Positions 58,139 to 64,000 of a DNA stretch of 64,000 bases are shown piece by piece (the first letter of the stretch is position 1; the number at the start of each line of letters is the position of its first letter). This stretch comes from Desulfuribacillus stibiiarsenatis (GTDB lineage Bacteria; Bacillota; Bacilli; Desulfuribacillales; Desulfuribacillaceae). A program made the translations under genes and the position numbers. The stretch lies in NCBI RefSeq assembly GCF_001742305.1, contig NZ_MJAT01000001.1, positions 124,001 to 188,000 on the forward strand, written 5' to 3'. The notes beneath the pieces were generated by a model. The model made no database searches, was not told the DNA's origin, and saw nothing but the letters and a program-made list of their open reading frames with translations.

Positions 58139-59864
58139 AGTACTGGAAATTAACCTAACAGAAGCAAATATACAAATCCATCTACGCAAAGATTTACTTG
58201 CTTATCTTGGTGGCACAGGAGTAGCGGCAAAATTGTTTGAGGAATATGGCAGATTCGACCTTGACCCATTGGCAGAAGAACAGCCTGTCATATTTGCCAA
58301 TGGACCGTTTGCGACAATTTATCCAGTGGCGACAAAAGTCATAGCTGTATTTCGTTCCCCTTTAACAGGAGAGTATGGAGAAAGTCACGCTGGTTTACGT
58401 CTTGCCCTTGCTATGCGCGGTGCTGGATACGATGCGATTGTAATCCATGGGAAATCCCCAAAGCCGACATTCTTAGTGGTAAGCAATGATGGAGTGAAAT
58501 TTAAAAACGCGTCAGCAATCTGGGGTATGGGCGCCGGAGAAGTAGGGAATTTACTAAGGAAGCTAGCTCCAGGTGCAGGTCATCGAAGTGCTATTCGCAT
58601 AGGTCCTGCAGGCGAACGCATGGTTTCCTTTGCCAATGTGAATGTGGATACCTATCGCCATTTTGGTCGATTAGGCATTGGTGCAGTATTTGGTGCGAAG
58701 AATCTTAAAGCTATAGTTGTGCACGGGAACCAAGATCATGAAGTTGATTCGATGCAAGAATATAAGAAAGTATATGAAGAACTTTATGATCAAGTCGTAG
58801 ACACAGATATTATGGATAAATACCACGGACTCGGAACAGCTATCAATGTTATTCCGCTTAATGAACTGGGTGGTTTACCAACGAATAACTTGCAGTCTGG
58901 GCGTTTTGAGCATGCAGAAGAAATTAGTGGTGAAGCTTTTGCTGAGAAGTCTTTACTCCGTCAAGTTGCATGCTCCGGTTGCCCGATTGGATGTATTCAT
59001 ATTGGACTGCATCGTCAACAATTTGGTGAGGCTTATGAATACGAATCGAAAAGCATTTCCTACGACCATGAGCTAATCTTTGCCCTTGGCTCATTTCTAG
59101 GAATGTCGAGTCAGGAAAAGGTTTACCAACTTATCGATCGTGTCGAAGAGCTTGGCCTTGATGCAATTTCTGCAGGTGTAGTGCTTGGTTGGGTGATTGA
59201 AGCGTTTGAGAAGAATATGATTGACCAAGAAACATTAGGAACGACCGTTGCTTTTGACAATGTGGAAGGATGCATACACGTACTAGAAGGGATAGTTAAG
59301 CAGCCCAATGATTTCTACCGAGCTTTAGCAAATGGGACAGACGCAGTAGCGGAACAATATGGTGGTCTTGAATTTGCTATGACCATGGGCAAGACAGAAA
59401 TGGCTGGATACCATACAGGTCATGCACATGTCATCGGACAATCGATAGGCGCAAGGCATTCCCACTTAGATAATGCGGGTTATGCAGTCGATCAGAAGTT
59501 TCGTAAGGATCAGGACCAACCAGAAGTATATAAAAAGATGGTGCAACAGTTAGTGGAAGAAGAGCAATGGCGAAATGTGGTTACTTCCCTGGGGATATGC
59601 TTGTTCGCAAGAAATATCTATACACCAGACGTGATTATAAGAGCCCTTGAGGCGATTGGCATTACCACGACTCAAAACCAATTGAATGAGCTCGGTAAAA
59701 AGATTTATCAATTGAAACATAAGTTACGAACGAAATTAGGTTTCAAAATTGACGACTTAAGATTTCCGAAGAGATTTTTTGACACACCGTCTCTAACTGG
59801 TACATTGACCCCAGAGACAATCAACAACATGCTTGACGAATATAAGAAATACGTAAATAAATAA
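58119..59864 (+). CDS. aor: Aldehyde ferredoxin oxidoreductase (tungsten type)
   Basis: A 581-residue protein of the AOR family. The 4Fe-4S cysteines fit C285-x2-C288-x3-C292 (CSGCPIGC) and C494 (LGICLFAR). Pterin-binding stretches include SPLTGEYGESHAGLRLALAM and AIRIGPAGERMVSFANVNVD. AOR oxidises aldehydes to acids with ferredoxin, or reduces acids. The overlapping polyferredoxin gene supports this. Substrate unknown. No tungstate transporter or cofactor genes are in the window. Confidence 0.9.
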   Translation: MTRQGIRVLEINLTEANIQIHLRKDLLAYLGGTGVAAKLFEEYGRFDLDPLAEEQPVIFANGPFATIYPVATKVIAVFRSPLTGEYGESHAGLRLALAMRGAGYDAIVIHGKSPKPTFLVVSNDGVKFKNASAIWGMGAGEVGNLLRKLAPGAGHRSAIRIGPAGERMVSFANVNVDTYRHFGRLGIGAVFGAKNLKAIVVHGNQDHEVDSMQEYKKVYEELYDQVVDTDIMDKYHGLGTAINVIPLNELGGLPTNNLQSGRFEHAEEISGEAFAEKSLLRQVACSGCPIGCIHIGLHRQQFGEAYEYESKSISYDHELIFALGSFLGMSSQEKVYQLIDRVEELGLDAISAGVVLGWVIEAFEKNMIDQETLGTTVAFDNVEGCIHVLEGIVKQPNDFYRALANGTDAVAEQYGGLEFAMTMGKTEMAGYHTGHAHVIGQSIGARHSHLDNAGYAVDQKFRKDQDQPEVYKKMVQQLVEEEQWRNVVTSLGICLFARNIYTPDVIIRALEAIGITTTQNQLNELGKKIYQLKHKLRTKLGFKIDDLRFPKRFFDTPSLTGTLTPETINNMLDEYKKYVNK

Positions 59865-59881
59865 ACAAGTGCCATATGATT

Positions 59882-59933
59882 ATCACTTTCTCCCTTGAGC
59901 ATCAATACAATATAAGGGAGGGAGTGATTTTTT
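59882..59933 (+). terminator. Terminator hairpin after aor, containing the ribosome site of a small ORF
   Basis: ATCACTTTCTCCCTT pairs with AAGGGAGGGAGTGAT (two mismatches), followed by TTTTTT. The 3' arm is also a good SD for the ATG at 59934, so the same structure could stop transcription and hide the ribosome site. Confidence 0.75.
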
Positions 59934-60053
59934 ATGTTTTCGGAAGATAATCAATATTATGTTTTGCTTGTAGTAACAATTTTACTTGTTGGAATTATGA
60001 TATTTACAGAACCTAGAGAAACTGACAACGGTAGAGAACTTATCTATTTTTAA
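59934..60053 (+). CDS. 39-residue membrane peptide (tentative)
   Basis: The ORF begins MFSEDNQYYVLLVVTILLVG and ends with a charged tail (TEPRETDNGRELIYF). It has one hydrophobic helix. The SD AGGGAGGGAG is inside the preceding terminator stem. Similar single-helix peptides are common in spore-forming bacteria, but I recognise no family. It could be chance. Confidence 0.45.
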   Translation: MFSEDNQYYVLLVVTILLVGIMIFTEPRETDNGRELIYF

Positions 60054-60101
60054 AAAATTATAGATTAGCTGTGCCATGAAAATACCGTTTAGAATGGGGC
60101 G

Positions 60102-60398
60102 ATGGGCTTGCGAAAAGAGTTAGATTGCAAAAAGAAAAAGTCAAACGAAATAAAACAGGACAATAACTCGAATAATAACGGCAATAGTAATACGTTAAGC
60201 CCTGCCTCGATGCTAGTTATACTTGCAGTTCTGTCTGGATCTTTAACAGTTGACTCAATTTCTATAGATAAGGACAAAACAGTACAGGTTCTGCTAGCAG
60301 GTAGCCTAAGGAGGAAAACAGAACTTGACAAAATGTTAGATGCTATTGGTGAAATGCCATTTGAAACGGTCTTAAAGGCAATGATGAGTAAAATATAA
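60102..60398 (+). CDS. Unknown 98-residue protein
   Basis: The N-terminal ~30 residues are Lys/Asn-rich and low complexity. A hydrophobic stretch follows (SPASMLVILAVLSGSLTVDS), then a conserved-looking amphipathic tail with GSLRRKTELDKMLDAIGEMP. The ribosome site is weak. It lies 21 bp before the Lon-like gene and may be co-transcribed. Not recognised. Confidence 0.55.
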   Translation: MGLRKELDCKKKKSNEIKQDNNSNNNGNSNTLSPASMLVILAVLSGSLTVDSISIDKDKTVQVLLAGSLRRKTELDKMLDAIGEMPFETVLKAMMSKI

Positions 60399-60419
60399 AA
60401 CTATTTATCGAGGTGAAAT

Positions 60420-61235
60420 ATGGGACAAGATATACATGATGACGATAATTTTAGTTTCCGATTAACTCGCAAGGAGTGGCGTGTTACATTTTTGATAATT
60501 ATTCTTCCGATTATTCTTATTCTTGTCTTAGGGTCTATATTAATAATACCTTACTATGCTGATTTTGTCGGATCAGGAGAAATTACATCTATTTCGGAAA
60601 TCGGAGTGCAAGGTAGCGTGAATTTTGTAAGTATTTATGCTGGGTATACGGAGAACTATTTTGATAAATTTCTAGTCATGGCGATTACTGAGAATCGTGT
60701 CGTCTTCACGCCAATTGATAAGGAAATTATTGAAGATTATGAGTGGGAATTAGAATATGGAAAAGAGATATTACATGATGTCATAGAAAATGCTATTAAT
60801 ATTGCAATCGAAGAAAGCGGACAAGCTAGTGAGTTGTTTGAAGAACGGTGGGACGAAATTGTTGCAAGCACAGAAGAATTTTATGGCGATTCTATTGGCT
60901 TAATGCTAGCCATAGGACTCACGGAGGAATTAAACGATGAAGATTTCTCAAGAGGAGGCAAATATAAAATAGCAGGAACTGGAACTGTGGAGGAGGACGG
61001 TTATATAGGATCCATAGGGTTCTTGAAGGAGAAAATTTTGGCGGCAGAGGAGAATCATGTAGATTATTTTCTAATCCCTAAAGACAAGGAGTTTTTTAAC
61101 GAATATGGTTTTGAGTATGGGATCAGTAATGAAGTAGAGGCGTATAAAATTAAGGAAGAAACAAATATTAAGGTTGAGATTATCCCAGTAGAAACAATTA
61201 ATGAAGCGTTATCTTTTCTACGATCACTACCGTAG
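60420..61235 (+). CDS. Membrane-anchored Lon-type (S16) protease domain protein
   Basis: The protein has 271 residues: a short cytoplasmic N-terminus, one membrane helix (about 22-47, FLIIILPIILILVLGSILII), a middle domain and a C-terminal domain like that of Lon and YlbL. The serine of GDSIGL (S158) and the lysine of IGFLKEK (K205) align with the S16 Ser-Lys dyad, and KYKIAGTGTVEEDGYIGSIG matches the strand between them. There is no AAA+ ATPase and no PDZ domain, unlike YlbL. SD GAGGTGA. Substrate unknown. Confidence 0.75.
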   Translation: MGQDIHDDDNFSFRLTRKEWRVTFLIIILPIILILVLGSILIIPYYADFVGSGEITSISEIGVQGSVNFVSIYAGYTENYFDKFLVMAITENRVVFTPIDKEIIEDYEWELEYGKEILHDVIENAINIAIEESGQASELFEERWDEIVASTEEFYGDSIGLMLAIGLTEELNDEDFSRGGKYKIAGTGTVEEDGYIGSIGFLKEKILAAEENHVDYFLIPKDKEFFNEYGFEYGISNEVEAYKIKEETNIKVEIIPVETINEALSFLRSLP

Positions 61236-61268
61236 AATCAATAATTATGAAACAAAGGAGATGTGAAG

Positions 61269-61898
61269 ATGAGGTCGCATTCGAATTCTATGAGTAAAGT
61301 ATTAGTTATTCTTTTGCAAACATTGATTGTTTTTCAAATTATTATGACCCTATTTACTGCGTTGGAGGTTGTTAACCTAGATACGTTTGACCAAATGTTT
61401 GAAATTGCACTTTTGGTTGGAACGATTTTTACTTGGTTAGCCATAGTATCATTCATTGTATCGCTAATTTGGTTATATAAAGTCCATAAAGATTTACGCG
61501 AGGGAAACCATAATTACCCTATTTCACCAGGGGGTTCGGTAATTCACAATATAATACCAATTTACAATATCTATGGAGCTTGGAAAGTTTTTCGTACCAT
61601 TGGTAATTATTTTCAAGAAAAAGGACATCAAATTGCTGAATATGGAAGAAAAGTCAACTCTTCTATCTTGTACATTTATTTATTAATTTTCGTTGCTATA
61701 GTTCTATCTGCGATAACACTTGGCAATATAGATTTTGAAACGTTGGAAGAACTTCCTCGAGCAGATTGGACAGTACTTGCCAATGATATAATCATGGTTA
61801 TCATGTTGATTTTAAGTTTAGCACTTACCAAGGCTGTTTTTAAAGGGTTATATCAGCTTTTGCAACTGAAGAGAGAAATACCAAAAGATACTCTTTAG
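61269..61898 (+). CDS. Multi-pass membrane protein, DUF4328-like
   Basis: About 209 residues with four predicted membrane segments. The stretch SLIWLYKVHKDLREGN followed by SPGGSVIHNIIPIYNIYGAW is the DUF4328 pattern. I start at ATG 61269, 8 bases after AGGAG. It may form a unit with the Lon-like protease gene 33 bp upstream. Function unknown. Confidence 0.65.
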   Translation: MRSHSNSMSKVLVILLQTLIVFQIIMTLFTALEVVNLDTFDQMFEIALLVGTIFTWLAIVSFIVSLIWLYKVHKDLREGNHNYPISPGGSVIHNIIPIYNIYGAWKVFRTIGNYFQEKGHQIAEYGRKVNSSILYIYLLIFVAIVLSAITLGNIDFETLEELPRADWTVLANDIIMVIMLILSLALTKAVFKGLYQLLQLKREIPKDTL

Positions 61899-61941
61899 CA
61901 TACTATACAAATAGGTCACTGCTAATGCCAACGAGTGCCAC

Positions 61942-61970
61942 TTGTACAACACTCGCAGAGATGGTATAAT
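61942..61970 (+). promoter_or_regulatory. Promoter for ssrA
   Basis: TTGTAC, a 17-base spacer and a perfect TATAAT with an upstream TG (TGGTATAAT). Transcription would start about 75 nt before the mature tmRNA 5' end. Confidence 0.7.
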
Positions 61971-62050
61971 TACTATTACAGTTGTGAAAGAACTGACTCG
62001 TTTTGAGTGCTGTCTAACCCACTTTATGTGGCGATGGCCCCAAAATGCCA

Positions 62051-62403
62051 GGGGGCGTTTTGGATTCGACGGGGATAGTTCGAGCATGAGCTGCGAGTAG
62101 GGGACCGTGCCCTCTTTAACAACATGGAAGCCAACAATAATTGGCAAACAAGAATTCGCTTTAGCTGCTTAATATAAAGTAGCTGCCTCACCACTCCATC
62201 GCCTGTGTGGCGTGAATGGGGCTCATAAATGCAGGCTAGTCATAGGGCATGCCGATGGTTCTGTGGCGAAACTTCATCGGATAGTCTAGAAGAATCCTGT
62301 CGTTGGGATACCTTTTAGGCGAATAACGAAATGACGACTACACTCGTAGACGCTGATGTGGCGATATCTTCGGACACGGGTTCGATTCCCGTCGCCTCCA
62401 CCA
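62051..62403 (+). ncRNA. ssrA: Transfer-messenger RNA
   Basis: The 353-nt sequence has a tRNA-Ala-like end: acceptor GGGGGCG (62051-62057) pairs with CGCCTCC (62393-62399), discriminator A and encoded CCA (to 62403), and the T-arm GGGTTCGATTCCC. The 5' region TTTGGATTCGACGGGGAT is the classical tmRNA start. The tag frame ends ...GKQEFALAA with stop TAA at 62170-62172; the exact resume codon is not certain. It rescues stalled ribosomes with SmpB. Confidence 0.97.
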
Positions 62404-62450
62404 TTAAAACCCTCGACCACGATGGTTGGTGGAGTGAATATTGAATGTGA

Positions 62451-62480
62451 AATCCCTTGCAGAGATGCAAGGGATTTTTA
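62451..62480 (+). terminator. Terminator after ssrA
   Basis: A perfect 11-bp stem AATCCCTTGCA/TGCAAGGGATT with GAGA loop, then TTTT. Confidence 0.92.
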
Positions 62481-62506
62481 GTTTTAGAACATTTGACACT
62501 AATTTG

Positions 62507-62515
62507 TGGTATAAT
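62507..62515 (+). promoter_or_regulatory. Extended -10 promoter for the antitoxin gene
   Basis: TGGTATAAT. No good -35 at normal spacing, which is common for extended -10 promoters. Confidence 0.5.
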
Positions 62516-62553
62516 ATTTAGTAAAGGATAGGATTAGCAAAGGAGTTGATGAT

Positions 62554-62754
62554 ATGTCTCCAGAACAGCAATCTCGTCGAGTAACAGCAGTTAAGCTTGC
62601 CAATGCAGTGAATAAAATAGAAGGTGCTACAGTAACATCTCAAGCGAAAATGCTTTCAGCTAAATGGGCGCGAGGAGAGATTTCGGGTGCAGAAATGAAA
62701 GCTGCACTAGTTGCAGAGCACGCGCATTCAGCTGTAGGTAAACCTCATGAATGA
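62554..62754 (+). CDS. VbhA-like antitoxin of a Fic module
   Basis: This 66-residue ORF has the arrangement of small Fic inhibitors: a helical segment with NAVNKIEGATVT, where the EG matches the end of the inhibitory [S/T]xxxE[G/N] motif although the first Ser/Thr is not evident, then the AKWARGEISGAEMKAALV tail of VbhA-family antitoxins. SD AAAGGAG. It overlaps the Fic gene start by 8 bp (ATGAATGA). It is intact, unlike its partner. Confidence 0.75.
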   Translation: MSPEQQSRRVTAVKLANAVNKIEGATVTSQAKMLSAKWARGEISGAEMKAALVAEHAHSAVGKPHE

Positions 62755-63441
62755 TCCCTATCTATATGAGGGAAGCTCTGTTCTGCACAATTTATTGAAT
62801 ATCCATGATGAAAAGAAATTAGAACTTGATGAAGCCGAACTCTCTCGAGCGAATATGATGTTACTGTACGAAAAGGGCTTTGATGATTTTTCTACACGAT
62901 ACATAAAATCTTATTCGAAGATGTGTATGACTGGGCAGGAGAATTTCGTACTATAAACATCCAAAAACATTAGCGTACGGTATGCTGATGTTAGTGACAT
63001 CAAGAGAGAATTGGATTTGCATGGAAAGTTATAGATAAAATCCGATAGGATAAATTGAGTCGAGAGAACTTTGCTGCTCAAATTGCGAGAAAAATCCCCA
63101 CACTATGGCAGGCACATCCTTTCCGTGAGGGTAACACACGAACTATCGTAATACTGATGACTTTTTTTATTGAACATTACGGTTTTCACTTTGATAAAGA
63201 CCTTTTAGCTGTTAGTGCGGGATATGTCCGCAACGCTTTTGTAATGGCTAGCTTTGGTGAATATTCAGAATTTGAACACCTTGAGAATATACTGCTGGAT
63301 GCAATCTGTACGGAGCCAATTGAGTATAAGGATGATTTAGAACAGGAGGAATCAATTCACGGGGCGAAATATCAGACGAAAGACTACACACCTGTTGCAC
63401 ATGAATACCGTGATGATAACGGAGAAGATAAGAAACAATAG
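62747..63441 (+). pseudogene. Decayed Fic-family AMP-transferase toxin
   Basis: Fic signatures survive in four frames. Segment 1 (62747-~62910) has NDPYLYEGSSVLHNLLNI. Segment 2 (62911-62970) reads LFEDVYDWAGEFRTINIQK. Segment 3 (62972-63016) reads SVRYADVSDIKRELD. Segment 4 (63019-63441) has AWKVIDKIR, an amber TAG at 63046-63048 where Trp is expected, then DKLSRENFAAQIAR and the active-site motif HPFREGNTR. At least three frameshifts and one nonsense codon are needed, so no active toxin can be made. The active motif itself is intact. Confidence 0.9.
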
Positions 63442-63510
63442 CTATATAGATTATGGAACACATCTAAATCCACGATTAACAGAGTTTGTGAAGTGAATAT
63501 TGAATTTGGG

Positions 63511-63538
63511 AGTCTCACTAGAAAAGTGGGGCTTTTTT
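63511..63538 (+). terminator. Terminator after the fic remnant
   Basis: AGTCTCAC pairs with GTGGGGCT (G-T wobbles), followed by TTTTTT. Confidence 0.7.
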
Positions 63539-63668
63539 ACATGCTATATTTAACCTTTGAAGCAATGATATTAAAATCGAACGAAAGGATTCTGCAAAGG
63601 GTTAATAGGGTATTGGTATCTGAGATAGCGATAAATACTATTGATACATGGAATTTTGTGTATATCTC

Positions 63669-63677
63669 TGGTATAAT
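63669..63677 (+). promoter_or_regulatory. Extended -10 promoter for the DUF4011 gene
   Basis: TGGTATAAT, about 60 bp before the ATG at 63738; same extended -10 as at the antitoxin. Confidence 0.5.
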
Positions 63678-63737
63678 GTGTTAAAATTACTGACGTTAAT
63701 GGTTAAGAGGTTCCGTTAATTCTGAGAGGTGCAAGCT

Positions 63738-64000
63738 ATGGCAAATATTGATTTCAAATTAGACATTTGGAAAAAGAAACTATTGGATTTAGGTAAGAGA
63801 AACCGATTAATTAACTTTCGAGAGTCTAAGCGTTCTAGTTTAAATATTACATCACCTGAGTTGGAAGATCTCTTTCAGCGCCTTGTTGGGGATGAAGATA
63901 CTTTGACATTCCCTTATCCAATGGATAAGCAATTGGATGAAGAAGATTCTTATGAAGCAAGAACAGAAATCATTGGTGGTGACCTCGAAACAGATCATAC
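63738..64000 (+). CDS. DUF4011-type large helicase protein, N-terminal fragment (cut by window end)
   Basis: The open frame runs off the window after 87 codons. The start MANIDFKLDIWKKKLLDLGK followed by RNRLINFRESKRSSLNI matches the N-terminal DUF4011 pattern (WxxxLLDLxxRNRLLNF...). In known proteins DUF4011 precedes a superfamily I helicase, often with a C-terminal Vsr-like or DUF3320 region, and total lengths are 1000-2000 residues. SD GAGAGGTG. The remaining domains are not visible here. Confidence 0.75.
   Translation, partial: MANIDFKLDIWKKKLLDLGKRNRLINFRESKRSSLNITSPELEDLFQRLVGDEDTLTFPYPMDKQLDEEDSYEARTEIIGGDLETDH

Noticed and set aside
62941-63060. Fic gene read through UGA/UAG as selenocysteine or similar, given SelB in the window
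   Set aside because: Several frameshifts are needed besides the stop codon, which is TAG, so simple recoding cannot restore the protein.
63493-63684. 63-residue ORF after the fic remnant
   Set aside because: It spans a terminator hairpin and the next promoter and has no ribosome site.

Overview
The window looks like chromosome from a low-GC Gram-positive bacterium of the Bacillales or a close relative. This rests on gene order shared with Bacillus subtilis (ftsEX-ctpB-minJ-uvrBA; lgt-ppaX; hisZGDBHAFIE then a yvcD-like gene, trxB, yvcJ, yvcK, whiA; gap-pgk-tpi-pgm-eno; secG-est-rnr-smpB-ssrA), on the SD-type ribosome binding sites, and on SigD-type flagellar promoters. A SelB elongation factor and a tungsten-type aldehyde:ferredoxin oxidoreductase suggest an anaerobic or facultative lifestyle. 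A Desulfuribacillus-like organism would fit, but I cannot establish the taxon from the sequence.

Layout. 1-2.1 kb: end of argG and argH. 2.2-7.1 kb: flagellar block (FliK-like and FlhB-tail-like proteins, fliS, flagellin, a YaaR-type protein) with two SigD-like promoters. 7.3-14.5 kb: ftsE-ftsX-EnvC-like M23 activator-ctpB-minJ and an unusual protein joining a CheA P2-like domain to a CheW domain. 15-21.4 kb: uvrB-uvrA, a monofunctional transglycosylase, and PspC and YvlD membrane proteins. 21.5-30 kb: a LysM/G5/M23 wall hydrolase, a large SLH surface protein with repeated beta modules, lgt-ppaX, a DUF1054 protein, a YfcE-type phosphodiesterase and a small Cys-rich ORF. 30-37.7 kb: a nearly complete histidine operon (no hisC). 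37.8-45.6 kb: TPR protein-trxB-selB, then rapZ-yvcK-whiA and a convergent tRNA-Arg. 45.7-52.6 kb: ccdA and the lower-glycolysis genes gap, a fused pgk-tpi, gpmI and eno. 52.6-62.4 kb: secG, two esterases, rnr, smpB, then an insertion (ferredoxin-AOR plus a set of unknown membrane or protease genes) before ssrA. 62.5-64 kb, just past ssrA: a VbhA-like antitoxin with a decayed Fic toxin, then the start of a large DUF4011-type helicase protein cut off by the window end. This looks like the edge of an island at the tmRNA gene.

How the genes work together. The flagellar and chemotaxis genes, the division and wall genes (FtsEX with its probable EnvC-like activator, CtpB, MinJ, transglycosylase, second M23 enzyme) and the SLH protein form an envelope and motility theme. 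HisZ and the short HisG should act as one complex. GAPDH, the PGK-TIM fusion, GpmI and enolase cover five consecutive glycolytic steps with four polypeptides. SmpB, tmRNA and RNase R are the ribosome-rescue set.

Most notable: the PGK-TIM fusion; the P2-CheW protein; a dispersed palindromic repeat family (five copies or fragments, two of them long and inverted) that may be a non-autonomous mobile element or a structured RNA; a membrane-anchored Lon-type (S16) protease domain without ATPase or PDZ beside unknown genes; and the tmRNA-adjacent island with an intact antitoxin, a dead Fic toxin and a possible defence helicase.
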